From Clostridiaceae bacterium (GTDB lineage Bacteria > Bacillota > Clostridia > Lutisporales > Lutisporaceae), in the NCBI GenBank assembly GCA_028697435.1, contig JAQVFD010000125.1, positions 1-6,520 on the forward strand: a stretch of DNA of 6,520 nt, read 5' to 3'. Of this stretch, positions 1 to 5,585 are shown piece after piece. Every line of letters starts with the position of its first letter. The first letter of the stretch is position 1. Both the position numbers and the translations under genes were made by a program. The notes under the pieces are model-generated. The model had not been told where the DNA came from and searched no databases. It saw only the letters and a list, made by a program, of their open reading frames with translations.

Positions 1-693
1 CCCGGGGATACTGAAAATGAACTTCAGGTAGTTTCTGAAATGGCTAAAGCTGCTTTTGAATGCATTAGGGGAACAATAGAGGATAACGATGTGATTGCAG
101 TCAGCGGAGGCTACTCGGTATTATCAGTGGCTGAGAATTCGAGTAAGGTTGATGCGCAGAATATTACCATAGTTCCTGCCAGAGGCGGAATTAAAGCGGA
201 TATGGAGCGTCAGGCAAATATAGTTGCAGCAAAGCTGGCAAAAAACATCGGAGGTAATTATTATCTTCTGCACCTTCCGGATAACATTAATGAGGAGATG
301 CTGAGAAGGATGTCCGATGATCCCGATATAGCCAAGGTGCTTGATTACATTGCTGAAACAAGTATTTTGATATATGGATTAAGCTCCATCGAATCCATAT
401 CAAAGAAAAGAAATTTTACAGAAGAGCAGATAAACAGGTTAAAAGAGCTGAATGTAAGAGCTGAGGCAGTAGGCTGCTATTTTGATGTTAATGGTAACAT
501 TGTATATAAATCAGGCAGCATAGGTATAAAACCGGAGCATTTAGATAGTATAAAAACAGTAATGTCAGTTGGCGGAGGAATCCGAAAAGCTGAGGCAATC
601 ATATTGACAAGCAAGGGCAGAAAAAACAGAGTTGTTGTAACAGACGAAGCTGCTGCTCGGGAAATATATAAGATATTAAAAGGAGGAAATTAA
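1..693 (+). CDS. cggR: Central glycolytic genes regulator CggR, SorC family, partial (N-terminus outside window)
   Basis: The reading frame is open from base 1 (Pro-Gly-Asp-Thr) to a TAA at 691-693, giving 230 residues. B. subtilis CggR is about 340 residues, so roughly 110 are missing upstream, including the winged-helix DNA-binding domain. What remains is the SorC-type sugar-phosphate-binding domain. Window residues 59-63 (PARGG) and 71-79 (QANIVAAKL), the stretch HLPDN at 91-95, the loop MSVGGG at 188-193 followed by KAEAI at 196-200, and VVVTDEAAA at 211-219 all match the family. From family knowledge, CggR tetramers repress the gap operon and release DNA when fructose-1,6-bisphosphate binds. 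The usual GGTT ligand loop reads GGYS here (residues 36-39). The ATG at base 40 is internal, not the true start. The gene ends one base before gap and its last codons carry the gap ribosome site, so the two are very probably cotranscribed and translationally coupled. Family assignment is firm; CggR over another SorC regulator is supported by the position next to gap. Confidence 0.9.
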   Translation, partial: PGDTENELQVVSEMAKAAFECIRGTIEDNDVIAVSGGYSVLSVAENSSKVDAQNITIVPARGGIKADMERQANIVAAKLAKNIGGNYYLLHLPDNINEEMLRRMSDDPDIAKVLDYIAETSILIYGLSSIESISKKRNFTEEQINRLKELNVRAEAVGCYFDVNGNIVYKSGSIGIKPEHLDSIKTVMSVGGGIRKAEAIILTSKGRKNRVVVTDEAAAREIYKILKGGN

Positions 694-694
694 A

Positions 695-1705
695 ATGGCA
701 TTAAAAGTAGGTATCAACGGTTTTGGAAGGATAGGAAGACCGGTCTTTAAGATCGCCCTGGAGAAATTTGGAGAAGATGCGGAAATAGTATTGATAAATG
801 ATTTGACAGATACAAAAACATTGGCACATCTATTAAAATATGACAGCACATATGGGAGGTATGACAGGGATGTACAGGCCAAGGACCATTCAATAGTTGT
901 TGATGGAAAAGAAATAGAAATATGTGCCGAAACAAAACCCGAAAACATTAAATGGGGCGAGTACGGAGTAGATGTGGTAGTTGAATGCACAGGCAGATTC
1001 ACAAGCAAGGAAGCGGCATTAGCTCATGTGGCAGGTGGCGCAAAGAAGGTAATAATATCTGCTCCTGCAAAAAATGAAGATATCACCATAGTTATGGGTG
1101 TAAATGAAGATAAATATGATCCTGAAAAGCATGTCATAATATCAAATGCTTCATGTACAACAAATTGCTTGGCTCCTGTAGCCAAAGTACTTCATGAGAA
1201 CTTTGGAATTGTAAAAGGCTTGATGAATACAATTCACTCTTACACTAACGATCAGAGAATACTTGATCTGCCGCATTCAGATCTGAGAAGGTCCAGAGCA
1301 GCTGCATTATCAATAATCCCAACAACCACCGGAGCTGCAAAAGCAGTTGCATTAGTGCTTCCGGAGCTTAAAGGCAAGCTTACCGGGCTTTCTATGAGAG
1401 TTCCTACTCCTACAGTGTCGGTAGTTGATTTAGTTGTTGACTTGGAAAGGAATGTTACTGTTGAGGAAGTTAATGCGGCATTTAAAAGAGCTGCGGAAAA
1501 TGAACTTAAAGGAATACTTGATTACTGTGATGCACCTCTTGTATCAATAGATTTCAAGCAGGATCCACATTCCTCAATACTTGATGCACTATCTACTATG
1601 GTTATCCAGGACAATATGCTAAAGGTTATCGCTTGGTATGATAATGAATGGGGTTACTCTAACAGAGTGGTTGACTTAATAAAATACATTCAGATAAATA
1701 ATTAA
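695..1705 (+). CDS. gap: Glyceraldehyde-3-phosphate dehydrogenase, NAD-dependent type
   Basis: This cytoplasmic glycolytic enzyme oxidises and phosphorylates glyceraldehyde-3-phosphate to 1,3-bisphosphoglycerate with NAD+. The 336-residue length is typical. The N-terminal Rossmann fold begins with INGFGRIGR (residues 7-15). The active-site motif SNASCTTNCLAP (150-161) gives the catalytic Cys154, and the activating His181 lies in NTIHSYTNDQ. The phosphate-site stretch TTTGAAKA spans 210-217. Asp36 after the second strand and Leu192-Pro193 in DLPHSDLRR match the residues that distinguish NAD-specific glycolytic GapA from NADP-using GapB forms, so a catabolic role is inferred. Start choice: ATG at 695 follows AGGAGG at 681-686 with 8 bases between. 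It is the second gene of the cggR-gap-pgk-tpiA-eno unit, and no terminator is visible before pgk. Confidence 0.98.
   Translation: MALKVGINGFGRIGRPVFKIALEKFGEDAEIVLINDLTDTKTLAHLLKYDSTYGRYDRDVQAKDHSIVVDGKEIEICAETKPENIKWGEYGVDVVVECTGRFTSKEAALAHVAGGAKKVIISAPAKNEDITIVMGVNEDKYDPEKHVIISNASCTTNCLAPVAKVLHENFGIVKGLMNTIHSYTNDQRILDLPHSDLRRSRAAALSIIPTTTGAAKAVALVLPELKGKLTGLSMRVPTPTVSVVDLVVDLERNVTVEEVNAAFKRAAENELKGILDYCDAPLVSIDFKQDPHSSILDALSTMVIQDNMLKVIAWYDNEWGYSNRVVDLIKYIQINN
1671..1698 (+). promoter_or_regulatory. Possible weak internal sigma-A promoter ahead of pgk
   Basis: TTGACT at 1671-1676 (five of six matches to the -35 consensus) is followed after 16 bases by GATAAA at 1693-1698 (four of six matches to TATAAT), inside the last codons of gap. 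Transcription would begin near the gap stop codon, upstream of the pgk ribosome site. B. subtilis is known to have a CggR-independent promoter before pgk, which makes a similar arrangement plausible. The -10 is weak and such matches occur by chance in AT-rich DNA, so this is only a candidate. Confidence 0.3.
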
Positions 1706-1738
1706 AAGGAATCAGTATTTTGTATTAGGAGGATTCTT

Positions 1739-2926
1739 ATGTTGAACAAAAAATCCATACAGGAAATAGATGTTGATGGTAAGAAGGTTCTTGTAAGAGT
1801 TGACTTCAATGTTCCCATGGATGAAAACGGAACCATTACAGACGACAGAAGAATAAGAGAAGCACTTCCGACAATCAGGTACCTGAGAGAGCATAATGCA
1901 AAGGTCATATTGATGTCACACCTTGGAAGACCAAAGGGAAAGTTCAATATGAAGTATTCCTTGAAGCCGGTGGCAGAGAGACTGTCCAAAAGGCTTGGAA
2001 CTGATGTCACCCTTGCCGGAGATGTAATTGGAGATGCTGTGCAGACAATAGCGGGAAGTCTTAAAGACGGTGATGTAATGCTGCTTGAAAACGTCAGATT
2101 CTATGAGGAAGAAGAAAGGAATGACAAAGAGTTTTCTAAAAAGCTGGCATCCCTTGGTGATATATATGTAAATGATGCATTTGGTACAGCCCACAGAGCT
2201 CATGCCTCAACAGCAGGTATTGCAGAATATCTGCCGTCTACAGTAGGATTTCTGATAAAGAAGGAACTGGAGATAATGGGCAAGGCTCTGAACACACCGG
2301 AAAGGCCATTTGTAGCGGTTCTGGGCGGTGCAAAGGTCTCAGATAAAATAGGAGTAATTGAAAATCTTATTGATAAAGTTGATACGCTCTTAATCGGTGG
2401 AGGTATGGCCTACACCTTCTACAAGGCAATGGGTTATGAAATAGGGAAGTCCATACTTGAAGCCGATAAAGTGGAATTAGCAGGAGAAATACTAAAAAAA
2501 GCAGAAGCAAAAGGAGTGAAATTGCTGCTTCCCGTTGACACGGTCGTTGCTTATGAATTCAGCAATGATTCACCAAGGAAAACAGTGTCGGCTGATATGA
2601 TTCCGAAAGATATGATGGGTATGGATATTGGTGAAGAAAGCAGCAGAATATTTGCAGAGATAGTGAAAAGTGCAAGGACAGTATTATGGAATGGTCCAAT
2701 GGGTGTATTTGAAATGCCAAACTTTGCAGCGGGTACTTTTGAATTAGCAAAGGCTATGGCTGAATGTACAGGCACAACCATCATCGGTGGCGGCGACTCG
2801 GCTGCAGCTGCGGAACAACTCGGATTTGCAGACAAGATGACGCATATATCTACAGGAGGAGGAGCTTCCCTTGAATTTATCGAGGGCAAGGTGCTTCCGG
2901 GGATAGCGGCAATAGATAATATGTAA
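1739..2926 (+). CDS. pgk: Phosphoglycerate kinase
   Basis: This cytoplasmic enzyme transfers the acyl phosphate of 1,3-bisphosphoglycerate to ADP, giving 3-phosphoglycerate and ATP. Its 395 residues match the bacterial norm. The N-terminal substrate half shows VDFNVP (21-26, with Asp22 and Asn24), RRIR (37-40), SHLGRPKG (60-67, with His61 and Arg64), ENVRF (117-121, with Arg120) and NDAFGTAHRAHAS (145-157, with Arg153). The C-terminal nucleotide half shows LGGAKVSDK (195-203), GGGMAYTF (220-227), WNGPMGVFE (317-325) and the GGGDSAA loop (350-356). All expected substrate and nucleotide motifs are intact. ATG at 1739 has AGGAGG at 1727-1732 with a 6-base spacer. It lies 33 bases after gap and 15 before tpiA, consistent with one operon; a weak promoter candidate lies just upstream. 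Confidence 0.98.
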   Translation: MLNKKSIQEIDVDGKKVLVRVDFNVPMDENGTITDDRRIREALPTIRYLREHNAKVILMSHLGRPKGKFNMKYSLKPVAERLSKRLGTDVTLAGDVIGDAVQTIAGSLKDGDVMLLENVRFYEEEERNDKEFSKKLASLGDIYVNDAFGTAHRAHASTAGIAEYLPSTVGFLIKKELEIMGKALNTPERPFVAVLGGAKVSDKIGVIENLIDKVDTLLIGGGMAYTFYKAMGYEIGKSILEADKVELAGEILKKAEAKGVKLLLPVDTVVAYEFSNDSPRKTVSADMIPKDMMGMDIGEESSRIFAEIVKSARTVLWNGPMGVFEMPNFAAGTFELAKAMAECTGTTIIGGGDSAAAAEQLGFADKMTHISTGGGASLEFIEGKVLPGIAAIDNM

Positions 2927-2941
2927 TATGGAGGTAAGATT

Positions 2942-3694
2942 ATGCGCAGACCTGTTATAGCTGGCAATTGGAAAATGAACAAGACAGTAAGTGAAGCAGT
3001 TAAACTTGTGGAGGAACTTAAACCCCTTATTGAAGGAGCATCCGCTGAAGTTGTTGTATGTCCAACCTTTGTTTGTCTGAATGATTTGGTGAAGACTTCA
3101 AAGAATAGTAATATTGGAGTCGGTGCACAGAATATGTATTATAAGGATAGTGGAGCTTATACCGGGGAAATATCTCCTGTATTCTTAAAAGATATTGGTG
3201 TTGAATATGTGATTTTAGGTCACTCTGAGCGCAGACAGTATTTCAAGGAAGATGACTCAGAAATAAACAAGAAGGTAGTTGCTGCACTTGATCACAAATT
3301 AAAACCTATTCTCTGCGTTGGAGAAACCCTTAAGCAGAGAGAGGCAGGAGAAGCTTTTGACGTAGTATCAGCTCAGGTGAAAGGATGCCTTAAGGACTTA
3401 GAAAGCAGAAATCTTGATGACCTGATAATAGCCTATGAGCCTGTTTGGGCAATAGGAACGGGCAAAACCGCAACCAGCAGGGATGCCAATGAGGTTATTG
3501 GATTTATAAGGAAGCAACTGGTTGAATTGTGTGGAAATGATATGGCTGAGAAAACGAGAATACTATATGGGGGGAGTGTTAAATCCTCAAACATAAAGGA
3601 ACTTATGAATATGTCCGAGATAGACGGAGCTCTTGTAGGCGGGGCGAGCTTAGATGCCAAAGAGTTTTCCGGAATTGTAAAATTCAATTTATAA
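2942..3694 (+). CDS. tpiA: Triosephosphate isomerase
   Basis: This TIM-barrel enzyme interconverts dihydroxyacetone phosphate and glyceraldehyde-3-phosphate in the cytoplasm. Its 250 residues match the family. Asn9 and Lys11 lie in GNWKMN (8-13), the electrophile His94 in ILGHSERR (91-98), and the catalytic base Glu166 in AYEPVWAIGTG (164-174), which also begins the flexible loop 6. The phosphate-binding motifs YGGSVK (209-214) and LVGGASL (231-237) are present. ATG at 2942 follows GGAGG at 2930-2934 with a 7-base spacer. It lies 15 bases after pgk and 20 before eno. B. subtilis has phosphoglycerate mutase next in order, but here eno follows directly. Confidence 0.98.
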   Translation: MRRPVIAGNWKMNKTVSEAVKLVEELKPLIEGASAEVVVCPTFVCLNDLVKTSKNSNIGVGAQNMYYKDSGAYTGEISPVFLKDIGVEYVILGHSERRQYFKEDDSEINKKVVAALDHKLKPILCVGETLKQREAGEAFDVVSAQVKGCLKDLESRNLDDLIIAYEPVWAIGTGKTATSRDANEVIGFIRKQLVELCGNDMAEKTRILYGGSVKSSNIKELMNMSEIDGALVGGASLDAKEFSGIVKFNL

Positions 3695-3714
3695 ATTTAA
3701 GGAGGGTACTGACT

Positions 3715-4998
3715 ATGACAGTAATTGCTGACATATTTGCACGGGAAATAATTGACTCCAGAGGGAACCCAACAGTAGAAGTTGAAGTTGAGTTGGAGGG
3801 TGGAGCTTTAGGTAGGGCTGCGGTACCTTCGGGGGCATCCACCGGAGCTTTTGAAGCAGTAGAATTGAGGGATGGCGATAAGTCAAGATATCTTGGTAAG
3901 GGTGTGCTGACTGCAGTAAACAATGTAAATGAAATAATTGCACCGGAAATAATTGGAATGAATGCACTGGATCAGGTTGCAGTGGACCAGGCGCTTATTG
4001 AGCTGGATGGTACACCAAATAAGGGAAAGCTTGGTGCCAATGCCATACTGGGCGTATCACTGGCAGTGGCTCATGCAGCTGCAGAAGCATTGGGACTTCC
4101 GCTATATCAGTATGTCGGCGGAGTAAATGCCAAGACCCTTCCTGTTCCTATGATGAATATTTTAAATGGTGGAAAACACGCCGACAATAATGTGGATATT
4201 CAGGAATTTATGGTTATGCCTGTAGGTGCGGAGAGCTTCAAGGAAGCATTGAGGATGTGTGCTGAGGTTTTCCACAGTCTCAAATCTGTACTCAAAGCCA
4301 AGGGTTATAATACAGCTGTAGGAGATGAAGGTGGCTTTGCTCCAAACCTTACCTCCAACGAAGAAGCACTTCAGGTTATTATTGAGGCAATAAAGAAAGC
4401 AGGTTATGAGCCTGGCCAAGATATTTACATAGCAATGGATACTGCTGCAACAGAGCTTTATAAGGAAGACGGCAAGTATCATCTTGACGGCGAAGGAGTA
4501 GTGAAGACTTCTGCGGAAATGGTTGAATATTATGAGAATCTCGTCAGTAAGTATCCAATAATTTCACTGGAGGACGGACTTTCTGAAGATGACTGGGATG
4601 GGTGGAAGCTTCTAACCGAAAGATTAGGGAAAAAAATACAACTGGTCGGTGATGATCTTTTTGTCACAAATACAGAGAGACTATCAAGGGGAATAGAAAT
4701 GGGGGTAGCTAACTCCATACTGATAAAAGTAAATCAAATCGGTACTCTTACAGAGACTCTGGATGCTATACAAATGGCAAACAGGGCAGGATATACTGCT
4801 GTTGTATCCCATAGATCAGGTGAAACAGAGGACGTGACAATAGCTGACCTTGTTGTTGCTGTAAACGCAGGGCAGATCAAAACCGGTGCTCCTTCCAGAA
4901 CGGATAGGGTAGCAAAATATAATCAGCTTATGAGAATAGAAGAAGGCTTGGATACTATGTCTACATATTTGGGGATAAATGCGTTTTTTAATTTATAA
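3715..4998 (+). CDS. eno: Enolase (phosphopyruvate hydratase)
   Basis: Enolase dehydrates 2-phosphoglycerate to phosphoenolpyruvate using Mg2+. The 427-residue protein has the N-terminal SRGNPT motif (15-20), the mobile loop GASTGA (40-45, with Ser42), His155 in NGGKHADNN, and the catalytic pair Glu205 (GDEGGF) and Lys338 (LIKVNQIG). The metal ligands are Asp242, Glu286 (SLEDGL) and Asp313 (VGDDLF), and SHRSGETED lies at 365-373. The C-terminus INAFFNL is ordinary. ATG at 3715 follows AGGAGG at 3700-3705 with a 9-base spacer. It is the last gene of the glycolytic unit, with a strong hairpin terminator starting 33 bases after its stop. No residue expected for catalysis is missing. Confidence 0.98.
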   Translation: MTVIADIFAREIIDSRGNPTVEVEVELEGGALGRAAVPSGASTGAFEAVELRDGDKSRYLGKGVLTAVNNVNEIIAPEIIGMNALDQVAVDQALIELDGTPNKGKLGANAILGVSLAVAHAAAEALGLPLYQYVGGVNAKTLPVPMMNILNGGKHADNNVDIQEFMVMPVGAESFKEALRMCAEVFHSLKSVLKAKGYNTAVGDEGGFAPNLTSNEEALQVIIEAIKKAGYEPGQDIYIAMDTAATELYKEDGKYHLDGEGVVKTSAEMVEYYENLVSKYPIISLEDGLSEDDWDGWKLLTERLGKKIQLVGDDLFVTNTERLSRGIEMGVANSILIKVNQIGTLTETLDAIQMANRAGYTAVVSHRSGETEDVTIADLVVAVNAGQIKTGAPSRTDRVAKYNQLMRIEEGLDTMSTYLGINAFFNL

Positions 4999-5031
4999 TC
5001 TATAAAGTGCTATACAATATAAAAAATTATG

Positions 5032-5074
5032 ATACAATAATGGGTGAGATTATTTAATCCCATTATTGTATTTT
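5032..5074 (+). terminator. Intrinsic terminator of the glycolytic operon
   Basis: The arms 5032-5044 (ATACAATAATGGG) and 5059-5071 (CCCATTATTGTAT) pair perfectly over 13 bp around a 14-base loop, and a short T-run (TTTT at 5071-5074) follows before T-rich sequence. The stem is AT-rich with three G-C pairs at its loop end, and the T-tract is modest, so some readthrough is possible. Its position just after eno fits the operon end. On the opposite strand a run of six T lies just past the stem (complement of 5021-5026), but no convergent gene is present. Confidence 0.8.
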
Positions 5075-5095
5075 ATCTTACCTTGTGTTAAAATA

Positions 5096-5124
5096 TTGTT
5101 TGTAGAATTTTACCTGATTATAAT
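5096..5124 (+). promoter_or_regulatory. Sigma-A type promoter for secG
   Basis: TTGTTT at 5096-5101 and a perfect TATAAT at 5119-5124 are separated by the ideal 17 bases. A start site near 5131 would give a leader of about 87 bases before the secG start. It lies just past the eno terminator, implying that secG is expressed separately from glycolysis. The leader (5131-5217) has no obvious riboswitch or terminator; the only repeat seen is TGTATGA at 5184-5190 and 5193-5199. Confidence 0.7.
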
Positions 5125-5203
5125 GTGAATAATAGGTGGAAAGAGCGAAGGAATAGAAATATTGCACGTTCTTTTGGCACAATTGTATGATCTGTATGAA
5201 GAT

Positions 5204-5209
5204 AGGAGG
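5204..5209 (+). promoter_or_regulatory. Ribosome binding site that decides the secG start
   Basis: AGGAGG here is followed by 8 bases and then GTG at 5218. A second in-frame GTG at 5209 overlaps the last G of the site itself, so it cannot be initiated from it. The site therefore favours the GTG at 5218. Confidence 0.75.
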
Positions 5210-5217
5210 TGCAAGGA

Positions 5218-5448
5218 GTGAGAGTAGCCATATTAGTTTTACAGTACATTGTTTGTCTGACATTGATTGTAAGCGTGCTTCTGCAGCCGGGAAGAAGTGC
5301 CGGACTATCCGGGTCAATAGCCGGAGGTGCAGAACAGCTTTTCGGAAAGAAAGCAAGTAAAGGATACGAAGCATTGTTTTCAAAGCTGACAACAGCAAGT
5401 GCAATTTTGTTTATGGTTTTATCGGTTGTACTGGTAATTGTAAAATAA
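5218..5448 (+). CDS. secG: Preprotein translocase subunit SecG
   Basis: SecG is the small non-essential subunit of the SecYEG membrane channel that exports proteins together with SecA. From the GTG at 5218 the protein has 76 residues, normal for Gram-positive SecG. There are two membrane segments (about residues 2-22 and 58-75). The linker carries the family pattern LLQPGRSAGLSGSI (21-34), then GGAEQLFGKK (36-45), the hallmark of SecG. A start at the GTG at 5209 would add three residues but overlaps the ribosome site. It has its own promoter upstream and a weak hairpin downstream. In many Gram-positives secG is followed by rnr and smpB; here a pyrophosphatase gene follows instead. Confidence 0.93.
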   Translation: MRVAILVLQYIVCLTLIVSVLLQPGRSAGLSGSIAGGAEQLFGKKASKGYEALFSKLTTASAILFMVLSVVLVIVK

Positions 5449-5461
5449 TATTTCAACAATA

Positions 5462-5486
5462 ATAGCCTGACGTTTTGTTGGGCTAT
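5462..5486 (+). terminator. Weak hairpin after secG, possible terminator
   Basis: ATAGCC at 5462-5467 pairs with GGCTAT at 5481-5486, extended inward by one T-G wobble, around an 11-base loop, 13 bases after the secG stop. The following bases (ATTAACTCC) contain no T-run, so it may be a poor terminator, an mRNA 3' stabiliser, or chance. If it does not terminate, hppA could be partly cotranscribed with secG. Confidence 0.35.
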
Positions 5487-5494
5487 ATTAACTC

Positions 5495-5522
5495 CACATC
5501 TGCGATAGAAATACCGGATGTG
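5495..5522 (+). repeat. Inverted repeat in the hppA leader
   Basis: CACATCTG at 5495-5502 pairs with CGGATGTG at 5515-5522 over 8 bp, including one G-T wobble, around a 12-base loop. No T-run follows, so it is not a standard terminator. It lies 63 bases before the hppA start and could be an operator or an RNA hairpin; its function is unknown and chance is possible. Confidence 0.35.
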
Positions 5523-5538
5523 TATAGGAATTCATGTA

Positions 5539-5554
5539 TACAGTATTACAGTAT
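5539..5554 (+). repeat. Tandem octamer TACAGTAT x2 upstream of hppA
   Basis: Two perfect, directly adjacent copies of TACAGTAT (5539-5546 and 5547-5554) lie 31 bases before the hppA start. Between secG and hppA I found no convincing -35/-10 pair. The repeat contains TATACA- and TATATC-like -10 matches at its edges, but nothing TTGACA-like is properly spaced. It might be a regulator site or simple AT-rich repetition. Confidence 0.4.
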
Positions 5555-5585
5555 ATCACATTTATATAGTAGGAGGGTTATTTAG

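Noticed and set aside
40..42. ATG as the start of the first gene
   Set aside because: The frame is open to base 1 and the upstream residues Pro-Gly-Asp fit the CggR linker. The gene lacks its DNA-binding domain unless it begins outside the window, and no ribosome site precedes this ATG.
676..1008. Minus-strand frame of 110 codons over gap, and similar ones over pgk, tpiA and eno
   Set aside because: They are antisense shadows of highly conserved enzyme genes, with no independent support.
4969..4999. TTGGGG and TATAAT at the end of eno as a promoter
   Set aside because: The spacer is 19 bases and the -35 is poor; the product would run straight into the terminator at 5032-5071. The promoter at 5096-5124 is much better.
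5187..5217. Small upstream frame starting ATG at 5187 in the secG leader
   Set aside because: It has no ribosome site and runs out of frame through secG; likely chance.
5078..5459. Two minus-strand frames of 108 and 113 codons over secG and its promoter
   Set aside because: They overlap the secG promoter and coding region antisense, and have no recognisable family.
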